Source: Syntrophus aciditrophicus
Lineage (GTDB): Bacteria; Desulfobacterota; Syntrophia; Syntrophales; UBA8958
Direction: 5' to 3'
Assembly (NCBI GenBank): GCA_020718905.1
Contig: DYRD01000011.1
Coordinates: forward strand, 1 to 48,051
Length of the DNA stretch: 48,051 bases
Shown: in pieces, positions 1 to 8,728 of the stretch
How the letters are laid out: each line of letters begins with the position of its first letter
How positions within the stretch are numbered: the stretch's first letter is position 1
Notes under the pieces: generated by a model
Databases searched by the model: none
What the model was told of the DNA's origin: nothing
Seen by the model: the letters and a program-made list of their open reading frames with translations, nothing else
Position numbers and translations under genes: made by a program

Positions 1-525
1 CTTTTCGGTTCCCGCGCGGCGGTCGGTCAGTTTTTTTGACACTGCAGCGGCCAGATGGGCCAGGAGGGAGGTATCCATGTCGGCGTGATAGCGGGTCGGA
101 GCGGCGTCGCCGAAGTTAAGGCTGCCGATAAAGACTCCGTTTCTGGTGATGGGGGCCATGGCAATGGATTTGATGAAATATTTGTTGTTCTGGGGGAGGA
201 GCCGGTAAAAAGGCTTGAGATCGCCGTTGGCGAGGACAGGTTCCGCGCCTTTGACGGCCAGTTCGGAAAAGGCGTCGTCGTCGATCTGATTCAGACGATC
301 CTTGAGAAAGGGCGATTTAATAAGCTCATCTTTCCAGCCCGCTGTCTCCGGCTGCTCAACCAGGGAAAACCAGGCAAAGGGAATGGCAAATGCTTTTTGA
401 AGCTCCTGCACGACATAAGCGATGATTTCGCCGATATCGGCCGCCGCAGCCAGGGACTCCTCAATCCGGGAAAAAGCTTCCTGGATGGCTTCGTTAACCC
501 GCTTCGTTTCTCCGGAAATTTTCAT
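1..525 (-). CDS. GAF/DUF484-like protein, C-terminus cut off by window edge
   Basis: The minus strand is open without a stop from 525 to the window edge (175 codons), so the C-terminus lies outside. The start ATG at 525 is chosen over 531 because GGGAG sits 7 nt upstream of it. The sequence opens with a helical stretch (KRVNEAIQEAFSRIEESL), then a region typical of GAF/DUF484 sensors, with a core containing AMAPITRNGVFIGSLNFGD, as in small-molecule-binding GAF domains. It lies 15 nt downstream of xth on the same strand, so the two are probably cotranscribed. Ligand and output domain are unknown. The long plus-strand frame over the same bases is an antisense shadow. Confidence 0.65.
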   Translation of the reverse strand, partial: MKISGETKRVNEAIQEAFSRIEESLAAAADIGEIIAYVVQELQKAFAIPFAWFSLVEQPETAGWKDELIKSPFLKDRLNQIDDDAFSELAVKGAEPVLANGDLKPFYRLLPQNNKYFIKSIAMAPITRNGVFIGSLNFGDAAPTRYHADMDTSLLAHLAAAVSKKLTDRRAGTEK

Positions 526-540
526 AGCCATGCTCCCGTT

Positions 541-1326
541 TCATAATTTAAATTCCGCCATGACAACCGTATGGTCCGAAGGTTTCTCGGTCATACGAGG
601 GGCCATGTCGATCCAGCAGCGGGTGGATTGTTCCGCCAGTTGCGCTGTGGCGAGGATGTGATCGACCCGCCAGCCTAACTTTCTTTCCACGGATTTCGGC
701 ACCCGGTAATCAAAGAACGTATATTGTTGCGATTCCCCCGGGTGGTGTTTCCGGAAGATGTCGGCGAAACCCCACGCCTTGACATGATCAAAGGCCTCCC
801 ATACCTCGGGGGTGAAGCAGACATGTCCCCGCAGCCGCTTGGGATCGTGGACGTCGATCGCATCGGGGGCGACATTGAGATCCCCGCACCAGACGATATC
901 CTCTGCCGGGGAAAAGGAGCGTTCAAAGTATCGCCGCAGCCGCTGGAACCACTCCAGTTTATAAGCGAAGTGAGGTGTTTCCCGCTCCTGGCCCTGGGGT
1001 ACGTAGGTATTTACGACCGTGAGCTGGGGGAAGGATACCCGGAGCAGCCGGTCCTCATCCGTCGTTTCCCCGTCCCCAAGGCCGCAGGCCACCGCTTCCG
1101 GTTTTTCCAGTGATGCCACGGCGACGCCGTTGTACTGACGCTCTCCCCGGAAGGCGATATGATACCCTGCGTTGGTAAATTCAGCCTGGGGGAATTTGTC
1201 GTCTCCCACCTTGGTTTCTTGAAGACAGATCACATCGGGCCGGTTTTCCCATAGCCAGGGAATCAGGATATGGAGACGGGAACGAATGGAGTTTACATTG
1301 TAGGTGGCAATACGGAAGACGGCCAT
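541..1326 (-). CDS. xth: Exodeoxyribonuclease III (AP endonuclease family)
   Basis: A 261-residue protein of the ExoIII/endonuclease-exonuclease-phosphatase fold, which cuts DNA 5' to abasic sites and trims 3' ends in base excision repair. Family landmarks in order: [13 protein letters not shown] at the N-terminus, CLQETKV (metal-binding Glu), the WCGDLNVAP segment, YTFFDYR, and the C-terminal WRVDHILA and PSDHTVV, which hold the catalytic Asp and His. Length matches ExoIII (about 260-270). The frame extends upstream to 1374, but ATG 1326 begins the conserved [10 protein letters not shown] and has AAAGG 6 nt upstream. The GAF/DUF484 gene follows. Confidence 0.9.
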   Translation of the reverse strand: MAVFRIATYNVNSIRSRLHILIPWLWENRPDVICLQETKVGDDKFPQAEFTNAGYHIAFRGERQYNGVAVASLEKPEAVACGLGDGETTDEDRLLRVSFPQLTVVNTYVPQGQERETPHFAYKLEWFQRLRRYFERSFSPAEDIVWCGDLNVAPDAIDVHDPKRLRGHVCFTPEVWEAFDHVKAWGFADIFRKHHPGESQQYTFFDYRVPKSVERKLGWRVDHILATAQLAEQSTRCWIDMAPRMTEKPSDHTVVMAEFKL

Positions 1327-1379
1327 GAAGTTACCTTTCGGCATTAATGAGCAAGTCGATTTTCCCGATATCATGCCCG

Positions 1380-1604
1380 GCCGTCAGAATCAAGGTCATT
1401 TCGAACAGAAGGAGCTTGCCCAGGCGTCTTCAACAGCATATCGATGGATTCAATAAAAGAGAATCCCGACCATGCAAGCTCGCCATGATCTGGGTGACGT
1501 CCGTTTACGACCCCGAACATCCTCTCTCCCTCGACGAACTCATGGCGGCGGCCGATAAGTTGATGTATGCCAACAAAAGTGGGAAACCATATTCTATACG
1601 ATAA
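1380..1604 (+). pseudogene. Relic of a GGDEF (diguanylate cyclase) domain, C-terminal end only
   Basis: The plus-strand frame ending at the TAA of 1602-1604 encodes FNKRESRPCKLAM, then YDPEHPLSLDELMAAADKLMY. This is the characteristic last helix-strand-helix of GGDEF domains (consensus like YDPEHP.SLDELL..AD.AMY). No GGDEF signature, I-site or start precedes it, and the frame runs back into the xth leader, so only about 60-70 residues of the domain remain. It is best read as a degraded diguanylate cyclase gene. The left edge is approximate. Nothing is recognisable in the remaining 100 bases up to 1704. Confidence 0.6.
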
Positions 1605-1751
1605 GTTGTGTATTTAAAGCGGAAATCCTCCCGGCTACCCTTGGTTTTGCCTCCTTTTCCATGATCTGTTGGCTGACGATCAGTTCTGTTTTCCTTCAAG
1701 ATATTTTCTTAGATGATCTTTTCCCAACTCCGGTTTGTCATCCAGGCCCCG

Positions 1752-2324
1752 CTAATTTCCGAAGGATCCTCCCAGGACAAAGGCGCCGTAATCGGCGAGA
1801 GCGAGATCCCGCCGCAGCTCTTCCAGGGCAAGCGTCTCGGCGTTCTTTCCGGGGCTCTCTCCGGGCTTTGCGGGAGTAATCTTGATGGCCCTGCCCGGAT
1901 GCTCCTTGCGGATACGGTGAAAGGCAAGCAGCTTATTTCTCAGGTCCCGGGGGGTGATGGAAAGGGTTTTCAGGGCGGCCTTCTCTCTCGTGATCAGAAG
2001 CAAGGAATACGGCTTTTCATCATCCGGCGGCAGGGCATATGCGAGCACCTCGCCTGCCTTCAATCGGCGTTGGGCACTGGGAAGGTCGATCGTGGAAACG
2101 GCCAAAGCATCGGCCAGATCGGGAGCCCGCCCCCGCAGCCGGGTGATCAGCTCCGCCCGCTGATTCAACAAGTCGCTTTCAAATTGTTCACGGCTCTTTC
2201 CCCGGCTGGCGAAGGCGTTTTTTCGCTGCCGTTCCTTCAGAATCTCCCTGTCCGATAGACGGATTCTCTCCATCAGGGGTTCTTCTCCGGGTCGGGAGAT
2301 GTTCCTTTGGGCAAGCATGGACAC
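1752..2324 (-). CDS. CHAT-type protein fragment, in frame with the upstream lipoprotein
   Basis: A 190-codon frame with a nominal GTG start. Its sequence matches the linker and beginning of the CHAT domain of TPR-CHAT proteins: SMLAQRNI, then PLMERIRLSDREILKERQ, a helical linker, and GEVLAYALPPDDEKPYSLLLITRE. The catalytic His and Cys region of a CHAT protease is absent: the frame stops at TAG 1752-1754, and 22 further codons in frame show no CHAT motif. The five codons between this start and the TGA ending the upstream lipoprotein are in the same frame and read RTRTF, which completes the family motif 'ER-x-RxRxF'. It is therefore probably the 3' part of one gene interrupted by TGA, and truncated as well. 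Confidence 0.5.
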   Translation of the reverse strand: MSMLAQRNISRPGEEPLMERIRLSDREILKERQRKNAFASRGKSREQFESDLLNQRAELITRLRGRAPDLADALAVSTIDLPSAQRRLKAGEVLAYALPPDDEKPYSLLLITREKAALKTLSITPRDLRNKLLAFHRIRKEHPGRAIKITPAKPGESPGKNAETLALEELRRDLALADYGAFVLGGSFGN

Positions 2325-2339
2325 AAAGGTCCGAGTTCT

Positions 2340-3101
2340 TCACCGCTCCATGTCCTGAAAAAGGGAGTCGAAATCCTTTTTACCGACATCTATCTCGACC
2401 AGATGGCGGGTAACCTTTTCCTTGCCGGAACCGAATCTTATCCTTGCCCCATCGGTGGTCATGGTTTCGGAGATGCGATCAACCACCGTTTGGGCGCGCC
2501 GGAGCGACGACTCCGCTTGTTCCATCTGCCCAAGCCTGCCAAAGGCTTCCCCGTGGCGGGCTTCCAGGTGCCAGATATAATCCAGCAACTCCATCCTTTC
2601 CGCACCGGCAAGGTCCGGTCGGCCGGTCTGGATAAGGGTGATCACATATTCGTATGCGTTTCTCCAGGCGCCGGCCGCGCCGCTGTGTGGGTCCTCCTCG
2701 GCCCGCTTGTAATATCGGAGCGCCGCCTCTCCGTCGCCGGCAAGAAAGGCCTTCGTTGCCTTTTCAAAATCGGGGGTGATTTCAAATCCGAAATAGTGCC
2801 GGCCTCCCGCCCGGAGCGCTTGATAGGGGGGCGGTTTTTTCGGGGCGGTCCACACGGCGCTGATCCCGGGGGGCGTTAACGGCTTATGCATATCCAGGTC
2901 TGCGGGGGATAAGGATTTTACGACAGGCCGGCCGCTCCGCATCATCATCGGGGCCCTGGCTTCTCCGGGACCGCCGGCGGCGGGAAGGATACTTTTATCG
3001 TTAGCCGGAAAGTGGTTGGAGCACCCGGGGAGCAGGAACAGCACCCAGCCAAGAGTGAGGAGAAAGCCGGTAAGCAGCGGATTTATTGTATGTATTTTCA
3101 T
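2340..3101 (-). CDS. TPR-containing lipoprotein, 5' part of an interrupted TPR-CHAT gene
   Basis: A 253-residue frame. Residues 1-27 form a lipoprotein signal peptide ending in LLPGCS (lipobox, Cys27), so the product should be anchored in a membrane facing the periplasm. A Pro-rich low-complexity stretch follows. From about residue 110 come helical TPR-like repeats (KATKAFLAGDGEAALRYYKRAEEDP, EAFGRLGQMEQAESSLRRA). The frame ends at TGA 2340-2342, inside the sequence ER-stop-RTRTF; TPR-CHAT proteins have an uninterrupted 'AERxRARxL' helix at this point. The stop therefore looks like a nonsense mutation. It lies downstream of YjbQ and rubrerythrin on the same strand. Function is unknown. Confidence 0.6.
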   Translation of the reverse strand: MKIHTINPLLTGFLLTLGWVLFLLPGCSNHFPANDKSILPAAGGPGEARAPMMMRSGRPVVKSLSPADLDMHKPLTPPGISAVWTAPKKPPPYQALRAGGRHYFGFEITPDFEKATKAFLAGDGEAALRYYKRAEEDPHSGAAGAWRNAYEYVITLIQTGRPDLAGAERMELLDYIWHLEARHGEAFGRLGQMEQAESSLRRAQTVVDRISETMTTDGARIRFGSGKEKVTRHLVEIDVGKKDFDSLFQDMER

Positions 3102-3131
3102 CTGTTTGACGCAGGGGCGGCATCTTCGCTG

Positions 3132-3551
3132 TCATTCCCCGATGATCTTGGCCAACACCCGTTTGGGCCTCCGACCGTCGAACTCCCCGTAGAAGATCTG
3201 TTCCCAGGGACCGAAATCGAGGTCTCCCCCCGTCACGGCGACGACGACTTCCCGCCCAATGATCTGGCGTTTCAGGTGAGCGTCGCCGTTGTCCTCCCCC
3301 GTCCGGTTATGGCGGTAGCGGGAGATGGGCCCATGGGTGGCAAGCTGCTCCAGCCAGACCTCATAATCGGCGTGGAGACCCGACTCGTCGTCATTGATGA
3401 ATACCGAAGCGGTGATGTGCATGGCGTTTATCAATGTCATCCCCTCGGCGATCCCGCTTTCCCGTAGGCACTGCCGGACCTGAGGGGTGATATTGATAAA
3501 ACCGCGCCGGTCAGGAACGTTGAACCATAGTTCCTTGCGGTAGCTTTTCAT
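3132..3551 (-). CDS. YjbQ/UPF0047 family protein
   Basis: A 139-residue protein of the UPF0047/YjbQ family, small homotrimeric beta-barrel proteins. E. coli members have weak thiamine-phosphate synthase activity, and the true role is unsettled. Family hallmarks: GFINITPQV near the N-terminus, [18 protein letters not shown] (metal-binding His), [17 protein letters not shown] (second His) and [13 protein letters not shown] near the end. Length is typical. It lies 11 nt downstream of rubrerythrin and is probably in the same transcript. Confidence 0.85.
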   Translation of the reverse strand: MKSYRKELWFNVPDRRGFINITPQVRQCLRESGIAEGMTLINAMHITASVFINDDESGLHADYEVWLEQLATHGPISRYRHNRTGEDNGDAHLKRQIIGREVVVAVTGGDLDFGPWEQIFYGEFDGRRPKRVLAKIIGE

Positions 3552-3562
3552 GGCTTTCCCGC

Positions 3563-4141
3563 TTAAAAGTTTTCCGCCAGGACTTCGTAATATGACTGCG
3601 GATGGAGACAGGCGGGGCAGGTCTTCGGAGGCGCCGTCCCTTCATGAACATAACCGCAATTGATGCAGTGCCACTTGACCTTCTGTTTTTTCTTGAAGAC
3701 CGCGCCGTTGACGATATTGGCGATCAGGGTGCGGTAGCGCCCCTCATGAAATTTTTCCACTTTCGCAATCTGCTCAAAGGAACGGGCCACTTCCGGATAG
3801 CCTTCTTTCTTGGCAATGGCGGCAAAATCCGCATAAAGGGTCGTCCATTCCATCTGTTCTCCCGCTGCCGCCGCTTCCAGGTTGGCTTTTGTATTGCCGA
3901 TTATCCCGGCGTGATAGCCGGCGGTAATCTCTACTTCCCCACCTTCGAGATGTTTGAAGAATACCTTCGCGTGTTCCTTCTCGTTTTCCGCCGTTTCCAT
4001 GAAGATATTGGCGATCTGCTCGAAGCCTTCCTTCCGGGCGGCGCTGGCAAAGTAGGTGTAGCGGTTTCTTGCCTGCGATTCGCCGGCAAAAGCTGCCAGC
4101 AGTTTTTTTTCCGTTTTGCTTCCCTTGATCGATTTACCCAT
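3563..4141 (-). CDS. rbr: Rubrerythrin
   Basis: A 192-residue rubrerythrin, a cytoplasmic peroxidase that reduces hydrogen peroxide in anaerobes. The N-terminal four-helix diiron domain shows the ligand motifs [24 protein letters not shown] and, later, EKFHEGRYR. The C-terminal rubredoxin domain carries [10 protein letters not shown] and [11 protein letters not shown], four Cys for one Fe. Length and order are standard. It follows a small zinc-ribbon gene by 43 nt, and YjbQ follows 11 nt downstream. The set looks like an oxidative-stress operon driven from the promoter near 4402-4430. Confidence 0.93.
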   Translation of the reverse strand: MGKSIKGSKTEKKLLAAFAGESQARNRYTYFASAARKEGFEQIANIFMETAENEKEHAKVFFKHLEGGEVEITAGYHAGIIGNTKANLEAAAAGEQMEWTTLYADFAAIAKKEGYPEVARSFEQIAKVEKFHEGRYRTLIANIVNGAVFKKKQKVKWHCINCGYVHEGTAPPKTCPACLHPQSYYEVLAENF

Positions 4142-4184
4142 GTCATTCCTCCTGTCTTACTTAATTTGTTGTGTAAGGTTAATG

Positions 4185-4367
4185 TTACTTCAGGCGCTGG
4201 TCGATACCTGTAAATCCGCAATCGGGAGTGTAGCAGGTCACATTGAGAAACTGGCATTGCTGCCGGCAGGCCGGACACTCCTGGGGCGGCTTCTCAACCT
4301 GGATCGTATTGCCGCAGTTGCCGCACTTCCAGAACATGTCAGGAAGCTGAGGTTTATTTTCCGCCAT
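4185..4367 (-). CDS. Small rubredoxin-like zinc-ribbon protein
   Basis: A 60-residue protein with two Cys pairs, CGNCG and CPAC, spaced as in a rubredoxin or zinc ribbon, followed by a tail with two more Cys (CYTPDCG). Similar small metal-binding proteins are often found beside rubrerythrins and may pass electrons to them; the metal (Fe or Zn) cannot be told from sequence. A strong Shine-Dalgarno (AGGAGGAAAG) precedes the ATG at 4367. First gene of the rubrerythrin operon. Confidence 0.75.
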   Translation of the reverse strand: MAENKPQLPDMFWKCGNCGNTIQVEKPPQECPACRQQCQFLNVTCYTPDCGFTGIDQRLK

Positions 4368-4401
4368 CGACTTTCCTCCTTTTTCCTCCGAATATGCGGT
4401 T

Positions 4402-4430
4402 CTTATACAGCAGTTTCAAATAATAATCAA
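4402..4430 (-). promoter_or_regulatory. Predicted sigma-70 promoter of the zinc-ribbon/rubrerythrin operon
   Basis: Minus strand: TTGATT (-35), 17-bp spacer, TATAAG (-10), ending about 35 nt before the zinc-ribbon start codon. Prediction by eye. Confidence 0.55.
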
Positions 4431-4531
4431 CAGCCGCCGGCATCAATCTTTATCCCCTTGTTGGCGGGTTGAAGATTAAACTTTTACTTGATAGCATTTG
4501 CAGAGATCTGAGCTTGGCATGATGATTTTGG

Positions 4532-4781
4532 CTTAGAGCTGTGAAGGCCGATTTTGTAGTGGCCTTCTGGATGGTCCACGAAGTTCCCGAGGTCGGGAAA
4601 TTTCTTCAGGATGTAAAATGGATCATGAACCCGGAGGCCAATTTTTTGATTGCCGAACCTCTTTCCCATGTTTACGAAGGGGAGTTTTGATAAAACCTTA
4701 AGGACACTTCAAGCAGGGGGATTCAAAATAGCCATCCGCCCGGCGATATCGTTTAGCTATGCGGCGACGCTATCTTCATAG
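4532..4781 (+). pseudogene. 3' relic of a SAM-dependent methyltransferase
   Basis: On the plus strand the frame from about 4532 reads FVVAFWMVHEVPEV, then KWIMNPEANFLIAEPLSHVYEGEF, the motif V/VI end of class I methyltransferases (family pattern 'FxMVHEVP...LKPGGxLLxxEP.xHV'). It stops at TGA 4688-4690, right after a run of four T. Dropping one T restores FDKTLRTLQAGGFKIAIRP and ISFSYAATLSS ending at TAG 4779-4781, the expected C-terminal tail of the same family. The SAM-binding N-terminal half is missing. The relic is convergent with the UbiA gene. Confidence 0.6.
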
Positions 4782-4788
4782 GGAATTC

Positions 4789-5700
4789 CTACCCCGCGAA
4801 AATTCCGCCCAGAATGTATCCCGCCGCGATGAGGAACTGGGTCAGCAATACGAGCCGGACATTGTTCATCATTGCCGTCAGGAAGACCTCTTCCTCGTCA
4901 TACCGGCATGCCCCGCGGATAACCTGGATGGCGATGGGGAACGTCAGGAGGGCCAGGAGCGTAAAGGCAGGCATATAACGTAGTGTTACCGCCCCGACGA
5001 TCCATGGATAAATCATCAGGGTAAAGAGGGAGAAGACCACGGCGGCCTTCTTCTTGCCGAGCATTATGGGCAGCGTCCGCCTCTTTACCGTGATGTCCGC
5101 TTCGACGTCGGGAAATTCATTGAGGAGAAGCAGGTTATGGACAAGGAAAAAAGACGGCATCGAGGCGATGCAGGCGGTAAGCGTATATGCGCCCGTATGG
5201 ATAAAATAAGCTCCCATCACGGGAAGGATGCCCAGCCCCAGGCCGGGGGACCACTCGGGATAGCCCGTCTTCAGAATTAAGGGGGTGTACAGGACGACAA
5301 GGAGCGCGGCCAGAACCAGCAGCGGCACGAGCATCCAACCCTTCATCAGGGTGAAGAACACGCCGATGGGGATAATGATGAGGAAGCAGCCGATGCCGAG
5401 CCACAAGGCTCCCCGGGTCGTCAGTAGTCCCCGGGGGATGGCGCCGCTCCCGCCGCTGAACTGAGTCCGCCGCGTCCGGTAGTCAAGACCGCTCCGGCAG
5501 TCGAAATATTCGTTGAAAATATTGACTGCCCCATGGGCGATGAGCAACCCAAAGGTTGCGAGGAGGGCGTATCCCAGATCGAAGGGCGAACCGAATCTTC
5601 GCGATTCATACCAGGCGACGCCGGCGCCGAGAATCCCGAGGATCAAAGCGAGAATCAAAAAAGGAAGGCGAACGATGGTAACGATTCCCTGGAATGTCAT
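4789..5700 (-). CDS. UbiA-family prenyltransferase (MenA-like)
   Basis: A 303-residue polytopic membrane protein with about eight hydrophobic segments. The two Asp-rich motifs of UbiA prenyltransferases are present: NIFNEYFDCRSGLD after the second helix and NEFPDVEADITVKRRTLP later. NEYFD..SGLD is closest to the MenA group, which prenylates 1,4-dihydroxy-2-naphthoate in menaquinone synthesis, but no other men gene is present, so the acceptor is uncertain. The frame runs up to 5982, but ATG 5700 is chosen because GGAGGAG lies just upstream and the upstream translation is not membrane-like. Divergent from selB. Confidence 0.8.
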   Translation of the reverse strand: MTFQGIVTIVRLPFLILALILGILGAGVAWYESRRFGSPFDLGYALLATFGLLIAHGAVNIFNEYFDCRSGLDYRTRRTQFSGGSGAIPRGLLTTRGALWLGIGCFLIIIPIGVFFTLMKGWMLVPLLVLAALLVVLYTPLILKTGYPEWSPGLGLGILPVMGAYFIHTGAYTLTACIASMPSFFLVHNLLLLNEFPDVEADITVKRRTLPIMLGKKKAAVVFSLFTLMIYPWIVGAVTLRYMPAFTLLALLTFPIAIQVIRGACRYDEEEVFLTAMMNNVRLVLLTQFLIAAGYILGGIFAG

Positions 5701-5910
5701 TACTCCTCCTTTATTCCGCCTACCGGCGCTGCGCCACCAGGCATTATCGCCGTTATTGCCAAATGTTTCGGCAAATTCGGCTATGCTGCCCCTGTCATTG
5801 CCGCCGGGGGAGGGATTCTGCGATACGGGATACCTCTTTGTCAAGTGAATAAAATCGGGCGGCCATGGCCGGGCAGGGACATTTCCATTGTGAAAATCCG
5901 GGGAGTCTGT

Positions 5911-5936
5911 TATTTGCCCACCAGGAGGGGCAAATA
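5911..5936 (+). promoter_or_regulatory. Hairpin over the selB ribosome binding site
   Basis: TATTTGCCC (5911-5919) and GGGCAAATA (5928-5936) are perfect 9-bp inverted arms around an 8-nt loop, ACCAGGAG. The loop and the following G's contain the Shine-Dalgarno sequence, and the start codon begins 4 nt after the stem. In mRNA this would place the ribosome binding site in a hairpin. In E. coli a SECIS-like element in the selAB leader is bound by SelB and represses the operon; a similar role here is inference. Confidence 0.55.
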
Positions 5937-5940
5937 GGGG

Positions 5941-7854
5941 ATGAAACATATTGTGCTCGGAACCGCCGGTCATGTGGATCACGGAAAGACTTCCCTGGTC
6001 AAGGCCCTTACGGGCATTGATACGGACCGGTTAAAGGAGGAGAAAGAGCGGGGCATTACCATCGAATTGGGTTTTGCCTCCCTGCGGCTTCCCGGCGGAC
6101 TTACCTTGGGAATCGTGGATGTCCCCGGACACGAACGGTTCATCAAGAACATGGTCGCCGGGGCCTCCGGCGTCGATCTCCTCGTCCTGGTCATTGCCGC
6201 CGATGAAGGGGTAATGCCCCAGACGCGGGAGCACCTGCATATCTGCACCCTCCTGGGAATCAGGAAAGGCTTGGTGGCCCTGACCAAAATCGACATGGTT
6301 GATGAGGACTGGCTTTCCCTGGTCATGGATGACGTGCACGGATACCTCGGGGAGACTTTTCTTGCCGATGCGCCCATCGTTCCCGTTTCGGCGGTAACCG
6401 GGGCCGGATTGGCGGAGCTTGTGCAGGCCCTGGACGACCTGGCGGCGGAGGTGAGGGAGAAGAAGGATCACGGCATCTTTCGCCTGCCCGTGGACCGGGT
6501 CTTCACGATGAGGGGATTCGGGACAGTGGTGACGGGAACCCTGGTTTCCGGAAGCATCGGCGTCGGTGACGACGTGGAGATTCTTCCCTCCCGGTTGAAG
6601 GCTAAAATAAGGAGCATTCAGCTCCATAATCAGGGTGTGGACACGGCCGAAGCCGGTCAGCGGACGGCGATCAATCTTCAGGGGGTGGAAAGGGCCGCCG
6701 TCGAGCGCGGCGAGGTGATGGCGAGACCGGGAACAGTGGAACCTTCCCGGCGTCTCGATGTCGCCCTGGACTACCTGGCAAGCAACGGTAAGGCCCTTAA
6801 AAACAGGAGCCTCGTCCGCTTTCACGTGGGAACGAAAGAGATTATCGGCCGGATCATCCTCCTGGATCGAGAGGAGGTGCGGCCCGGGGAGCGGGCCTAC
6901 GGCCAGATCATCTTCGAGGAACCGACGGTGGTGATGACGGGGGATCACTTTGTCATTCGGAGCTATTCGCCCATTACCACGACGGGGGGCGGGGTGATCC
7001 TCGATACGCTGCCCCGGAAGCACAAACGGATGCAGGCGGCCGTGAACGAAGAATGCCGTCTTCTGGAAGGGGGAACGGAGGAGGAGCGGGTAGCGACCAT
7101 TACCGAGCGGTCCGGATATGAAGGCATCAGTCTCGTTCGTCTCGTCATGCGGACGGGACTTGCGGAAAACCGCCTGCGGAAGCTTATCGAGGCGATGCTC
7201 TCCGTCCGCAAGGCCGTTCTTCTTGATTCCGAATCCTTGGAGATCGTTTCCGCCTCCGTTTATGCCTCTCTTCAAAAACAGGCCCGGGAAGAGGTAAGGG
7301 CCTATCATGGGAAGAATCCCCTCCGGGAAGGCATGCAAAAAGAGGAGTTGCGCATGACCATCGGCGATTTCATCAATACGAAGCTTTTCAACAAGGCCCT
7401 CAAGGATCTGGAAAAACAGGGGAAATTGGCCCTGGAGCGGGAAACGGTCCGACTGCCGGACCATCGGGTCCATCTGCAAGGGGAACTGGAGGCGATGAAG
7501 GGGCAGATCGTGACCCTTTATCTGCAAGGCGGTCTGTCGCCGCCGACGGTTAAGGAGATTTACGGACAGTTTCCCGACCGGAGCCAAGAGGTCGATAACG
7601 TGCGCGCCATCCTGCTCCGCGAGGCGGTACTCGTCAAGATTAACGAAGATCTCATCTATCATCGGGAGAATCTGGACAAGCTACAGGAGGACTACCGGGG
7701 GCTCCTCGTCAGGGACGGCCAGGCAACACCCGTTACCTTCAAGGATCTTACGAACCTGACCAGGAAGTTCATCATTCCCCTGATGGAATATTTCGACCAG
7801 ATCAAAATGACGGTGCGCTCGGGAGACCACCGCATCTTGAGAGAAAAAAGATGA
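5941..7854 (+). CDS. selB: Selenocysteine-specific elongation factor SelB
   Basis: A 637-residue SelB, which delivers Sec-tRNA to UGA codons followed by a SECIS hairpin. The N-terminal GTPase shows G1 [20 protein letters not shown] (G2), [12 protein letters not shown] (G3) and TKIDM (G4). EF-Tu-like beta domains follow ([18 protein letters not shown]). The C-terminal half, from about residue 380, holds winged-helix modules for mRNA binding, ending ITFK-like ([23 protein letters not shown]), typical of SelB. Length is normal. The start is ATG 5941, with the ribosome binding site inside a hairpin. fdhD overlaps its stop by ATGA. No selA or selC is in the window. Confidence 0.95.
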   Translation: MKHIVLGTAGHVDHGKTSLVKALTGIDTDRLKEEKERGITIELGFASLRLPGGLTLGIVDVPGHERFIKNMVAGASGVDLLVLVIAADEGVMPQTREHLHICTLLGIRKGLVALTKIDMVDEDWLSLVMDDVHGYLGETFLADAPIVPVSAVTGAGLAELVQALDDLAAEVREKKDHGIFRLPVDRVFTMRGFGTVVTGTLVSGSIGVGDDVEILPSRLKAKIRSIQLHNQGVDTAEAGQRTAINLQGVERAAVERGEVMARPGTVEPSRRLDVALDYLASNGKALKNRSLVRFHVGTKEIIGRIILLDREEVRPGERAYGQIIFEEPTVVMTGDHFVIRSYSPITTTGGGVILDTLPRKHKRMQAAVNEECRLLEGGTEEERVATITERSGYEGISLVRLVMRTGLAENRLRKLIEAMLSVRKAVLLDSESLEIVSASVYASLQKQAREEVRAYHGKNPLREGMQKEELRMTIGDFINTKLFNKALKDLEKQGKLALERETVRLPDHRVHLQGELEAMKGQIVTLYLQGGLSPPTVKEIYGQFPDRSQEVDNVRAILLREAVLVKINEDLIYHRENLDKLQEDYRGLLVRDGQATPVTFKDLTNLTRKFIIPLMEYFDQIKMTVRSGDHRILREKR

Positions 7855-8728
7855 TCCTTGACCATTGTAATCGCCCGGAAGGGATCGCAGCATTTCCCGT
7901 CCGGATGTTCACGGGGACGTCCTGGCAGGAGGCGGTGGCGGCTGTTGTTCGGGAGGACCATCTGGAAGTTTTGCTCAACGGGCGGAAAATGATTACCATT
8001 GCCTGTACGGGCCTGCATACGGATGAACTCGCCGTGGGTTGGCTGCGGGGTGAGGGAATCATCCGGACCGCCGGGGAGATAGAATCCGTAGAAGTGGGCC
8101 AGGAAGGAATGTCGATCCATGTCCATACGAGGTCGGGGTTGCCCGGTATCTTTGCCAATGGCGGGACAATCATTTCTTCCAGCGGCGCCCGGAGCGCTGC
8201 CACGGGAATAAAAAGCTCGGGCCGTGAAACACCGCTGTCCGGGGCCCAATCCGGGGAATCAGGATCGGAGGCAGGGGGGGACGAAACATGGCGGCCATGA
8301 AACCCCTCGCAATGGGGGCGGAAACAATCTCGCCGGCAACGGTCTTTATGCTTATGGAGGAAATGGTAACCGCCGCGTGCCTCCATAATCTTTCCCGGGG
8401 GACCCACGGCGCCGCCCTTGCCCATGGCTCCCATGTCTTGGTAATCCGCGAAGATATCGGCAGGCACAACTGTCTGGATATGCTGAGCGGCTATACTCTC
8501 CTCCAGGGCATGGACAGCGCGGATAAAGTTCTTTTGAGGGCCGGACGGGTTTCCTCGGAAATTGTTCACAAGGTTTGGCGGGTGGGCATCCCCGTGGTGT
8601 TATCCCTCTCCGTGCCTACGGCATTGGCGATCAGCCGGGCCGGGCAGGCGGGGATCACCCTCGTGGGGGCCATCCGGGCGCCGTCCCTGACGGTTTACAC
8701 ACATGGGAAACGGATTCGGGAATCATGA
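7851..8728 (+). pseudogene. fdhD: FdhD, formate dehydrogenase sulfurtransferase, frameshifted
   Basis: FdhD passes sulfur from IscS to the molybdenum cofactor of formate dehydrogenase. The first frame (7851 to TGA 8298) holds the N-terminal half (TGLHTDELAVGWLRGEGII). The second frame holds the C-terminal half: GTHGAALA, VIREDIGRHNCLD, GRVSSEIVHKV, SVPTALAISRAGQAGITLVGAI. The shift falls between 8228 and 8298; the 7-G run at 8274-8280 is the likely place, since eight G's would restore one frame. The usual Cys motif of FdhD is replaced by SSSGARSAA, with no Cys. ATGA overlaps join it to selB and to the HD-domain gene. Sequencing error is a real alternative to gene death. Confidence 0.75.

Noticed and set aside
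2322-2342. TGA in the CHAT gene as a selenocysteine codon, given SelB in the window
   Set aside because: The hairpin downstream (CCTTTG/CAAAGG) has a 14-nt loop and does not look like a bacterial SECIS; the position is not a Cys in the family as far as I know. A nonsense mutation is simpler.
4484-4669. 61-codon minus-strand frame in the gap upstream of the rubrerythrin operon
   Set aside because: It is antisense to the methyltransferase relic, whose plus-strand motifs explain the sequence.
6031-7662. 543-codon frame antisense to selB
   Set aside because: No family features; long antisense frames are expected opposite GC-rich codon usage. The same applies to those at 31849-33084, 29765-30844, 41869-43104 and 8695-9639.
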